NCBI RefSeq assembly: GCF_014698965.1
Contig: NZ_JACXAE010000086.1
Location: 248,001-312,000 of the forward strand
Source: Iningainema tapete BLCC-T55
GTDB taxonomy: Bacteria > Cyanobacteriota > Cyanobacteriia > Cyanobacteriales > Nostocaceae
Direction of reading: 5' to 3'
DNA: 64,000 nt
Each line of letters starts with the position of its first letter. The stretch's first letter is position 1. Below the pieces are notes generated by a model. That model searched no databases and was not told the origin of the DNA. It worked only from the letters and a program-made list of their open reading frames with translations. The translations under genes and the position numbers were made by a program. Shown one piece after another: positions 54,920 through 62,842 of the stretch.

Positions 54920-55502
54920 TTACCATGAGAGTAGACGGATATGGGAAAAAGCAGAACTACGCAAATCGCTGCTCAAAACCCGTCAATCAATGACAGTAGC
55001 ACAGTGGAGGGAAAAGAGCGCGCGCCTCAGCACACACCTTCTATCCTCTCCCCTATTTACCTCAGCAAAAACAATACTTGCTTATTTCAGCTTTCGCCAA
55101 GAACCTGATTTAACTAACTTGTTTAGACAAACCCATTACTTTTGGGGATTTCCTCGTTGCGTGGGTAAATCGCTACATTGGCATCTTTGGAAAACCAACG
55201 ATTCTGTAATAACTGGGGCTTACGGTATAACTGAACCCCATCCCGATGCGCCTACTATAGATTCTGCCTTTGTCGATTTGATTCTCGTCCCTAGTGTTGC
55301 TTGCGACTATCAAGGTTATCGCTTAGGTTACGGCGGGGGATATTACGATCGCTTGCTGAGTTTACCTGAATGGGCATCAAAACCTACCATCGGTATTGTG
55401 TTTGATTTTGCCTATTTGCCCCAGTTACCTGTTGAACCGTGGGATCAACCATTGTCTGGTGTATGTACAGAAACAGGTTTGAAAATGATATCTATGTTGT
55501 AG
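54912..55502 (+). CDS. 5-formyltetrahydrofolate cyclo-ligase
   Basis: 196 residues. It converts 5-formyl-THF to 5,10-methenyl-THF with ATP. N-terminal EKAELRKSLLKTRQSM, substrate region ILAYFSFRQEPDL and the ATP-binding GYGGGYYDRLL are intact, as is the PVEPWDQPLSGVCTETG ending. The first 11 residues (MASYHESRRIW) come from the overlap with the antitoxin gene; an internal initiation near the pseudogene-like MEK start is not available here (the codon is TGG), so this start stands. Confidence 0.9.
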   Translation: MASYHESRRIWEKAELRKSLLKTRQSMTVAQWREKSARLSTHLLSSPLFTSAKTILAYFSFRQEPDLTNLFRQTHYFWGFPRCVGKSLHWHLWKTNDSVITGAYGITEPHPDAPTIDSAFVDLILVPSVACDYQGYRLGYGGGYYDRLLSLPEWASKPTIGIVFDFAYLPQLPVEPWDQPLSGVCTETGLKMISML

Positions 55503-55810
55503 AGACGTACATTGATATATCTGATGGATTATTTGATGAAAACAATTACGAATATATGCTTAATCTAAAGAATCTAAAACTTCTACAACGGCAATAATTT
55601 TAGTGAGTGCTATGTTTAAAAGTCCTTGTAATTGAGCATCTGCTAGTAGGCGTAGCATAGATGGTAGACCATTCATTTTTGTTTTGATTTAAGAAGTAAA
55701 CCAGGTATGGCATTGTGTTCTAAAGTAAAGAATCTTAAAAATAATCAGAACAAATATGTGTTAGAATAAGCGGGAAAGATTAAATTCGGTTGTGCAGTTT
55801 GTTTTTATCT
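55503..55810. other. Gene-free region before the RNA-binding protein
   Basis: About 310 bases with a half GTAGAGACG unit at the left edge. A minus-strand 38-codon frame at 55560-55676 (starting MNGLPSMLRLLADAQLQG, no ribosome site) is the only frame of note; it could be a gene remnant or a small protein, and I do not call it. Confidence 0.4.
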
Positions 55811-55894
55811 ATGTCTATCATTACAGACTTCTCCGGATCTAAATCTCAACGTCCTATGACTCTGGAGATGTTCTATGTCAATTTACATTGGTAA
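55811..55894 (+). CDS. Possible leader ORF overlapping the RRM gene start
   Basis: A 27-codon frame beginning MSIITDFSGSKSQRPMTLEM whose stop (TAA, 55892-55894) lies 20 bases inside the RRM gene, in another frame. It contains the GGAG ribosome site of the RRM gene. Translation of this frame could gate access to that site. It may be chance; no ribosome site of its own is evident. Confidence 0.3.
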   Translation: MSIITDFSGSKSQRPMTLEMFYVNLHW

Positions 55895-56213
55895 TTTATC
55901 TTACCAAGTTGGAGAAGAAGACCTTAAACGTGTGTTTTTAGAATATGGAACTGTTAAAAGCGTTCAAGTACCTATGGATCGCGAAAGTGGGCGGATGCGC
56001 GGTTTCGCCTTTGTAGAAATGGAAACGGAAGCAGAAGAAACTGCAGCGATCGAGTCTCTAGATGGCGCTGAGTGGATGGGGCGCAACCTCAAAGTTAACA
56101 AAGCTAAACCTAAGACTGACAACAGAGGTTCTTCATCTGGCGGCGGTAGATGGGGCGGCGGTAATAGAGATAGAGATAGAGATAGAGGAGGATACTCCCG
56201 AGGTGGTTACTAA
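55875..56213 (+). CDS. RRM RNA-binding protein, Gly/Arg-rich tail
   Basis: 112 residues. One RNA-recognition motif: RNP2 IYIGNLSY (residues 3-10) and RNP1 RMRGFAFVEM (about 41-50), then a flexible tail of Gly, Arg and Asp (GGRWGGGNRDRDRDRGGYSRGG). Cyanobacterial Rbp proteins of this type are cold- or stress-induced single-strand RNA binders acting in the cytoplasm. A GGAG ribosome site precedes the ATG. The tail contains a short RDRDRD tandem. Confidence 0.92.
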   Translation: MSIYIGNLSYQVGEEDLKRVFLEYGTVKSVQVPMDRESGRMRGFAFVEMETEAEETAAIESLDGAEWMGRNLKVNKAKPKTDNRGSSSGGGRWGGGNRDRDRDRGGYSRGGY

Positions 56214-56261
56214 GCTGTGACACATCTAATTTAAATTGGAAAAACCGGATACCAATTAAAA

Positions 56262-56291
56262 TGTAGAGACGTTCCATAAAACGTCTCTACA
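56262..56291. repeat. GTAGAGACG palindrome
   Basis: Arms TGTAGAGACGT/ACGTCTCTACA around TCCATAAA, between convergent RRM and histidine kinase genes; possible terminator. Confidence 0.75.
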
Positions 56292-56400
56292 ACTGATTGA
56301 CAGAGCTATCCTTTGGTTGAAAGTATACTGGCGTAGTTAGAGCGTAAAGAGGATTTCGTAAACGACTCCTTCAATGAATTTGGGACTACTTTTGATTTAG

Positions 56401-59400
56401 TTAAATGGGGATGGCGATCGCTAATTCTGTTCCGAATCCTACAACTGATTCACAATTCAAATAACCTCCATGTTTTTCTACTACTATTTGATGACTGATA
56501 GATAAACCTAAACCTGTACCTTTACCTACTGTTTTCGTAGTATATAAATGTTCAAATATATGTGATTTAACCTCTGATGACATACCTTTGCCATTATCTT
56601 TAATCTTAATTATAACCATTTGACCATCTGGAGATAATTCGGTTGTAATAGTAATCATATTAGGTAGTTTTTCAATATCAGTAAAACTGTGTCCTTGATT
56701 AGATTCTTCTAAAGCGTCAATCGCATTTGCTAAGATATTCATAAATACCTGATTGAGTTGTCCTAAATAGCATTTGACTAGAGGAATATTTCCATATTCC
56801 TTGATAACTTTAATTGCCGGACGAGTATTATTGGCTTTGAGGCGATGTTGTAAAATCATTAAGGTGCTATCAATTCCCTCATGAATATTAGCTAGCACTT
56901 TAGAAGTAGTATCTGCACGGGAGAAAGTTCGTAGAGAATCACTAATATCACCTATCCTAATTGTACCAACTTTAACAGAATTAATTATTTTTAGTAAGTC
57001 TTCCGTAAGAAAATCTAAGTCAATTTCTGCTGCATGAGCCTCAACTACTGGTGCAGGATTAGAAGTGTGTTGTTGGTATAGTTGTAAATGTTCTAGTAAA
57101 TTGTGAATATATTCTTCTATGTGTTTAATATTACCAGAAATAGAAGTGAGCGGATTACTAATTTCATGAGCAACACCGGCTACCAATTGCCCAAGAGTAG
57201 ACATCTTTTCACTCTGTACTAGTTGAATTTGAGTCTGTTGCAAATCGTGTAGGGATTTAGATAGTTGCGCTGTTCTCTCGTGTACTCGTAGCTCTAACTC
57301 TTCTTCTCTGTGCTTTAGTTTAACATTTTGTTCTTCTAGTTTCTTGGTTAAATTTCGTAGTTTTAACTGCAACCGGACGCGAGCTAACACTTCTTCTTCT
57401 TGAAAGGGCTTAGTGATATAATCTACTGCTCCCAGATTAAAACCTTTGATCTTATCTGCTGTTTCATTTAGAGCAGTCATAAAAATTATAGGAATGTCAT
57501 ACAATTGTGGATTATCCTTTATTTTCTTACAGGTTTCAAAGCCATCGATACCAGGCATTTGAATATCTAGTAAAATTATATCTGGAGGAGCATAAGTGCT
57601 TTGCTTGAGCGCATTTTCGCCACTTGTAGCTACAGCCACATCAAAACCTGCATGAGTTAAAGATTCCGAGCTCATTCCCACACCAGTGTCTTCAATTTGG
57701 AAGCGAATTTTGTGCAATGGGCAATGGGCAATGGGCAATGGGCAATGGGCATCACTAATTTCCCTTTGCCCCATGCCCCATGCCCTATTCCCTATTACCT
57801 CTACTTTAAAAGTCACCCCTCCAGTGTCAGTAAATTTGATGGCGTTACCGAGTAGGTTAATTAATACTTGTCGTAGGCGTTTTTCGTCAGCATGAATGCC
57901 TTGGGGAAGTGAGTTTGCTTGGTACGTAAAAGTAATACCTTTTTGTTCTACCCGGATGCGACAAATTTCTACAACTCCTTGAAGGAAGGTAGGAAAATGA
58001 AAATCTGTCGGGTAGAGTTCCATTTTCTGTGCTTCAATTTTAGAGAGATCTAAAATATCGTTGATTAAGGTTAATAAGTGAGAACCACATTGATAAATAA
58101 TGTTGATGCCATTACGTTCTTTTTCTGCTATGCTTTGAGAGCGTTGCAGGATTTGAGCATAACCTAAAATGCCGTTGAGTGGTGTTCTTAGTTCATGGCT
58201 CATGTTTGCTAAAAATTCGCTCTTAGCATGATTGGCAGTATCAGCAACTTTTTTAGCTTCTTTTAGTTCTGCTGTACGTTCTTCGACTCGGATTTCTAGT
58301 TCTTGATTGGTTTTTTCCAAAGCATTAAAAGATTCTCGTAACTGAATAGCCATGCGGTTGAATGATTGAGCGAGAACTCCTAATTCGTTGACGCTGGATG
58401 CTTGGACTTTTTGGTTTAATTTTCCAGATGCTATCGCCTCACTAGCAATACCGATCCGCAGTATAGGCTGGGTAATCCAACGTGATGTATATATTCCCAG
58501 TACCGTAGCAAGAACAAGAGCGCCGAGACACAGAAGAATTGTGGTACGGGTGTTGGCATTAATTTGTGCCATGAAGTCAGATTCTGGCACAGCAACGACT
58601 ACCAACCAATCTAAACCCCATTCATCGCGCCAAGGTGTGACTTGAACAAACTGCCGCTCACCTTTAAGCTGAAAGTCAAGCTGGTGGTTATTTTTAATTT
58701 GACTCAATCCATTAAAGTGATTTTTCAAATATTGTGCTGTCGCCTGAATTAAAGGATCGCGACTTTCTGAAACACTGAGTCGTTTCGGTTTCCCATTCAC
58801 TATAGTGAAGGGCTGCTCGGTACTAGAAGTAGCAACTATTAGTCCATCGCGTTCCAATATAAAGGTTTTGCTGTTGGGACTAACTTTTAACTTCCGCAAG
58901 AAATCACTAATTTGTGTCAAGCGTTGATCGATACCGACGACACCAAGCAAATTTTTGTTGTGATCGTACACAGGGCGGTTGGCGGAGATTGCTAAAGGAT
59001 AGGGCGGTATTTCCCACTGATAAATTGGACTCCAAATCGGTTTACCTGCTTCAATTGTCTGTGTATACCAAGCCTCTTTTTGAAATTGGTAATTGGGAAA
59101 AGTATCAATCAGCTTGAGCCGATTTCCTTGGTCATCTGTTTGGTAGTTGTAGCTATCATTGTTACCATAGCGCTTTAGAGAAACATCATTAACAATGAGG
59201 CGAGTACCCTCAAAATTGTATCCATAGCCAGAGCCAGCAAATTCACCTGCACTGCTACCAAAGCTAATATAACCAACGTCATACAACCGCATTTGCTTCC
59301 AGAAGTAATGCCCCAGCTTTTCTAAGTCTTTTGGATCTAACAATCCCAAGTCGATCGCATCTCCATTGATTTGAGCCAAATGACGAGCCGTTTCGAGATA

Positions 59401-59611
59401 ACTATTTAGGTGTTGATCGATACGCAAGCAAACCTCGCTACGTAGACGGGAAGCGAGGTTGTTGACAGTTTTCTGCCCATTGCGTAATGATAGGTATCCA
59501 GTCAGCCCCACGGCGGCAAAGATTTGCAGTACAAAGGGAAGGACAAGGATTAGGCGTAGTGGTATTTTTTTTATACCTATTACCTGAAAACGAGTCTGGT
59601 TTTAATCGCAT
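56401..59611 (-). CDS. Rearranged hybrid sensor histidine kinase, N-terminal frameshift
   Basis: The long frame runs from a GTG at 59511 (1036 residues), but that start falls inside a membrane segment. The natural start appears to be ATG 59611 ([15 protein letters not shown]), joined to [20 protein letters not shown] by a one-base slip in an A8 run (59565-59572). Order: membrane span, periplasmic Cache-like sensor, second span, HAMP, HisKA 1 (H~439, [11 protein letters not shown]), truncated HATPase (ends at DTGVGM), receiver lacking its start ([10 protein letters not shown]), coiled coil, HisKA 2 (H~782) and complete HATPase ([13 protein letters not shown]). A GGGCAAT-repeat insertion lies in HATPase 1 (residues ~572-600, counting from the GTG). 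Confidence 0.8.
57714..57797. repeat. Heptamer repeat inserted in-frame in kinase coding sequence
   Basis: Five GGGCAAT-type heptamers (57714-57750) and an inverted GCCCCAT run (57768-57797) lie inside the first HATPase domain. They add ~28 residues ([12 protein letters not shown]) between TFKVEV and IRFQIEDTG without breaking the frame. Confidence 0.85.
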
Positions 59612-59711
59612 TGTGACATCTGGGAAGCTTTCTATTTAAATAGTTCCCACATTTGAGTTGATAATTTACATTACTTAGAGGCGAACGCACTTGCAAAGCA
59701 TAGTCCGAAAA

Positions 59712-61079
59712 TTATTCTCTGATGGGAATTTGAATTGTAAACTCACATCCTTCTCCCAGTACAGAATTACAGTTCAACTCCCCTCCATGTTCCTCTACTA
59801 CAATTTGGTGGCTAATTGATAATCCTAAACCCGTGCCTTTACCTTCTGGCTTAGTGGTGAAGAAAGGATTGAATATTTGACTTTGTACTGATTCTGACAT
59901 TCCGAGTCCATTATCGGCAATCCGAATTGTCACTTTTTCGTTGTCTGCAACCGTGTAAATGCGTATGGTCGGGATAGTCATTTGTTCTTTGTCATTTGTC
60001 ATTGGTTGAGAATTGACGAATGACTCTTCTATGGCATCAATAGCATTAGCTAACAGATTCATAAACACTTGATTGAGTTGCCCTGGATAGCATTTAATCA
60101 AAGGCAAATTACCATAATCTTTGATTACTTTGATAGCAGGACGTTTAGGAACGGCTTTCAGACGATATTGCAAAATCATTAAAGTTGTTTCTAAGCCGTT
60201 ATGAATATTCACAGCTTTTTTTTGTACTCTATCTGCACGGGAAAAATTACGTAAAGATTGAATGATTTCTCTGAGGCGATCGCTACCTAATTTCATAGAC
60301 GAAATTAGCTTGGGCAAATCTTCCTGCACATGCTCTATGTCCATTGCTAAAATTTGCTCTTCTATCTCTGCTCCTGGATGAGGATATTTTTTTTGGTATA
60401 GTTGCACTAAATTAATCAAATCTTGAACGTAATTTGTAGCATGATGTAAATTACTAGAAATAAAATTAAGCGGATTATTAACTTCATGAGCAATTCCAGC
60501 CACTAACTGCCCTAAAGAAGAAATTTTCTCACTTTGTACCAATTGTAGTTGAGTTTTCTTTAATGCTTCGAGAGCTTGAAACAGTTCACCAGTTCGTTCC
60601 TGCACTCGTTGTTCTAGTTGTTGCTTTTGCTCACCTAGCTCTAAATTTAATCGCCGCAGTTTCAATTGTACTTGAATGCGGGCTAATACTTCTTCTTTTT
60701 GAAATGGCTTAGTAATATAATCTACTGCTCCTAAATTAAATCCTTTTACTTTTTGTTCCATATCTGTAAGAGCAGTCATAAAAATAATCGGAATATCTCT
60801 AGTTTCTGGAGCAGATTTTAAAAGTTTACATATTTCAAATCCATCTATTTTTGGCATAACAACGTCTAATAATATTAAATCTACAATGTTGGTTTTAACT
60901 TCATTAATAGCATTTTTACTATTTGTTTCAATTAAAACTTTATAACCAGCACTAGATAAAATAGAGGACAATAAACTTAAATTTACTAGACTATCATCTA
61001 TAACTAAAATTGTTTCGGCTAGATCTAAATCTGTAAATAGATGACTAATTTCGGTAGGAAATTGATGATGTTCTTGCAT
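59712..61079 (-). CDS. Receiver-histidine kinase hybrid
   Basis: 455 residues: an N-terminal receiver (acidic D28/D29, phosphoacceptor D72 in LILLDVVMP, K124 in ITKPF), a coiled coil (145-185), HisKA with H198 (LVAGIAHEVNNPLN) and a complete HATPase ([37 protein letters not shown]). No membrane segment, so cytoplasmic. It closely resembles the C-terminal half of the larger kinase downstream, so the two probably derive from duplication. A short repeat-like insertion (NSQPMTNDKEQMT) lies in the HATPase. Confidence 0.88.
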   Translation of the reverse strand: MQEHHQFPTEISHLFTDLDLAETILVIDDSLVNLSLLSSILSSAGYKVLIETNSKNAINEVKTNIVDLILLDVVMPKIDGFEICKLLKSAPETRDIPIIFMTALTDMEQKVKGFNLGAVDYITKPFQKEEVLARIQVQLKLRRLNLELGEQKQQLEQRVQERTGELFQALEALKKTQLQLVQSEKISSLGQLVAGIAHEVNNPLNFISSNLHHATNYVQDLINLVQLYQKKYPHPGAEIEEQILAMDIEHVQEDLPKLISSMKLGSDRLREIIQSLRNFSRADRVQKKAVNIHNGLETTLMILQYRLKAVPKRPAIKVIKDYGNLPLIKCYPGQLNQVFMNLLANAIDAIEESFVNSQPMTNDKEQMTIPTIRIYTVADNEKVTIRIADNGLGMSESVQSQIFNPFFTTKPEGKGTGLGLSISHQIVVEEHGGELNCNSVLGEGCEFTIQIPIRE

Positions 61080-61255
61080 ATTTAATAACTTTAAATCATT
61101 AAGGAATATTTGATTACCTGTAAACTGTAAACTAAGTTTGTATCTATTACGTCATTCAGTTTTTACATATTGGATATACTTATAGGTAGTTCCCTACCTA
61201 CATATTGCCCAAATCGCAGATCGGAATATAACATTCTCAAATCATTCCAAAGAAA

Positions 61256-61293
61256 CAACAAGCCCGGTTACATAAGAGTTACCGGGCTTGTTG
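61256..61293. repeat. 13-bp hairpin
   Basis: Arms CAACAAGCCCGGT/ACCGGGCTTGTTG with a 12-base loop, 48 bases before the small membrane-protein gene. Related in core (GCCCGG) to 31072-31107. Confidence 0.6.
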
Positions 61294-61340
61294 AGTTTGC
61301 GCTACTATATAATGGAGAAGTTTGTCCAGGGGATGGAAGG

Positions 61341-61580
61341 ATGAAGGTTTGGCTTGCCTGCTTTTTAGTACTGTTTGCCCTAGCGGAATTTTTTGATTGG
61401 TTGCAAGATTTTCGGTTTCCTCTACCCATTTACATTCTGGGTGGAGCGTTTTTGGCTGTAGCTTCAAATTATGACAAGTTTTTTGGCTATTACATCAGCA
61501 ATGTAACTGATGAAACAGTAGAATTACCTAAATTAGACTCATCACCTTCTGTTCCCGTCAATACAAAAAGTTCGCAGTAG
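61341..61580 (+). CDS. Small membrane protein, unknown function
   Basis: 79 residues from the ATG just after GGAAGG; longer frames upstream run through a hairpin and are not credible. Two hydrophobic segments (VWLACFLVLFALAEFF and LPIYILGGAFLAVAS) are followed by a polar tail with SSPSVPVNT. It looks like a conserved cyanobacterial protein, but I cannot name it. Confidence 0.6.
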   Translation: MKVWLACFLVLFALAEFFDWLQDFRFPLPIYILGGAFLAVASNYDKFFGYYISNVTDETVELPKLDSSPSVPVNTKSSQ

Positions 61581-61593
61581 TAGTTTTTCTTGA

Positions 61594-61861
61594 TCAACTA
61601 TCATCTTTATAAACTTCGTTTCGGTGTTTTACCTTAATCACAGTCACTAATAAAACATCATCTTCTATTTGATAAATAACGCGATAATCACCTACTCGAA
61701 TACGATATGAGTTATCATCACCTTGTAATTTTTTAACTCCGCGACTGACGTGGTTCTACTGCCAGTTCATCAATTTTATTTTGTATTCGGTATTGAAACT
61801 GGGGCGATAACTTTTTGAATTGTTTAGTTGCTTTCCTAGAGAATTCAACTCTGTATGTCAC
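61594..61861 (-). pseudogene. Frameshifted RelE-family toxin
   Basis: Starts at a GTG overlapping the antitoxin stop (GTGA). Frame 1 reads VTYRVEFSRKATKQFKKL and on to ELAVEPRQSRS, then stops. Frame 2 continues GVKKLQGDDNSYRIRVGDYR and VIYQIEDDVLLVTVIKVKHR to a stop at 61594. Removing one base near 61741-61745 restores a full RelE protein of ~88 residues. The RelE identity is firm from IRVGDYRVIYQI. Confidence 0.8.
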
Positions 61862-62085
61862 GCCACATCCTTTTTCATCTCATTTTTAATCTCTTCCCAA
61901 GATACAGTTCCGTTAATCGTTATATCTTCTCTAGCTTCTTTAATGTCTCTAAGGTCTTCTTCATCCTCTTCATCATCAATTTTTTTTAAGCGTGCAAAAA
62001 TTTCTTCTAATGTGCTGTCGTAAGCGCTGTGTAGTAGTACGTTGATATCCTTAATTAACTCTACTCTATTGATTTCGGTTTTCAT
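61858..62085 (-). CDS. RelB-like antitoxin (intact)
   Basis: 75 residues, very acidic in the middle (KKIDDEEDEEDLRDIKEARED) with a C-terminal TVSWEEIKNEMKKDVA typical of toxin-binding tails. Paired by a four-base overlap with the frameshifted RelE gene. The frame is intact, as expected if the antitoxin is retained after toxin loss. Confidence 0.75.
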   Translation of the reverse strand: MKTEINRVELIKDINVLLHSAYDSTLEEIFARLKKIDDEEDEEDLRDIKEAREDITINGTVSWEEIKNEMKKDVA

Positions 62086-62121
62086 AATTAAATTTTCCTC
62101 AAATTGTTCAAAACAGCTTTA

Positions 62122-62700
62122 CTAGCTCTGCCCCATGTTGCGCTTCATCCTTTGTAATTCGTCATCGGTTTCCCAACGACGGAATTTCTCTTCTAAATCA
62201 TCATAACTTTTAGAGTAGCTGCTAGTTTGATTTGACCAGCCTGCGGTTTCTAGACGCTGTTGGGCTTGAGCTTTGGAGCGGGCTGTTTGTGCTTCAGTTG
62301 CTTTGGCTTGCACTTCTTGTCGCCGTTGTTGAATTTTGCGGATTAGTTCTTTTGCTTGGGAGATGCGTTCTTTGATTCCTTGCATTTGTCCCCAGCGTTG
62401 GTTTCCTTCGCGTAGCAGTGCGGCTTCGCGCTCAGAAGCTGCTGCTGCTAAATCTTGTCTACCAGCAGCTTTCGCTTTTTCCACACGGATATGCCATCTT
62501 TGAATTTCTTGTGCAGTGGAGAGAATATCCTCTTGCGATCGCTTCTCTTGTAGTTGTAAATCTGCTATAAGTTTGAGAGTATCTTCTTCCTGCTCTCGCA
62601 GTTGCTCCAACAGCGCTTCTAACTCCAAGTGCGGATTATTACGCAAGAACTCTTCTAAACGGTTTTCCAGAAACCGACTCACATCATCAAATAAGCCCAC
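62122..62700 (-). CDS. Coiled-coil protein of the cyanobacterial TIGR04376 type
   Basis: 192 residues from a GTG with an AGGAG site upstream (MGLFDDVSRFLENRLEEFL); an ATG at 62763 would add 21 atypical residues. Most of the chain is helical coiled coil (ELEALLEQLREQEEDTLKLI, QAKELIRKIQQRRQEVQAKA), resembling PspA/IM30-like proteins in style. It ends with a basic tail (DELQRMKRNMGQS). Function unknown. Confidence 0.75.
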   Translation of the reverse strand: MGLFDDVSRFLENRLEEFLRNNPHLELEALLEQLREQEEDTLKLIADLQLQEKRSQEDILSTAQEIQRWHIRVEKAKAAGRQDLAAAASEREAALLREGNQRWGQMQGIKERISQAKELIRKIQQRRQEVQAKATEAQTARSKAQAQQRLETAGWSNQTSSYSKSYDDLEEKFRRWETDDELQRMKRNMGQS

Positions 62701-62805
62701 TGCCAGAACTCCTGATCTGCTGGTATTTAATTTTATTGTAGTAACAAGGCGCAAGGTATTCAATGGGGCAAGGACTCAGGAGTCACAAGTTAGAATATTT
62801 TATTC

Positions 62806-62842
62806 TTCTGCCCTCTGCCCTCTGCCCTCTGCCCTCTGCCTT
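62806..62842. repeat. Heptamer tandem repeat (CCCTCTG)
   Basis: Five tandem CCCTCTG units abut the stop codon of the chemoreceptor-like gene. Same class as the GGGCAAT and CAATTAA runs. Confidence 0.85.

Noticed and set aside
61170-61340. N-terminal extension of the small membrane-protein gene
   Set aside because: It runs through a strong hairpin (61256-61293) and has no family-like sequence; the ATG at 61341 has a GGAAGG site.
62806-62842. Short tandem repeat considered as a CRISPR fragment
   Set aside because: It is a 7-base unit without spacers and with no cas genes in the window.
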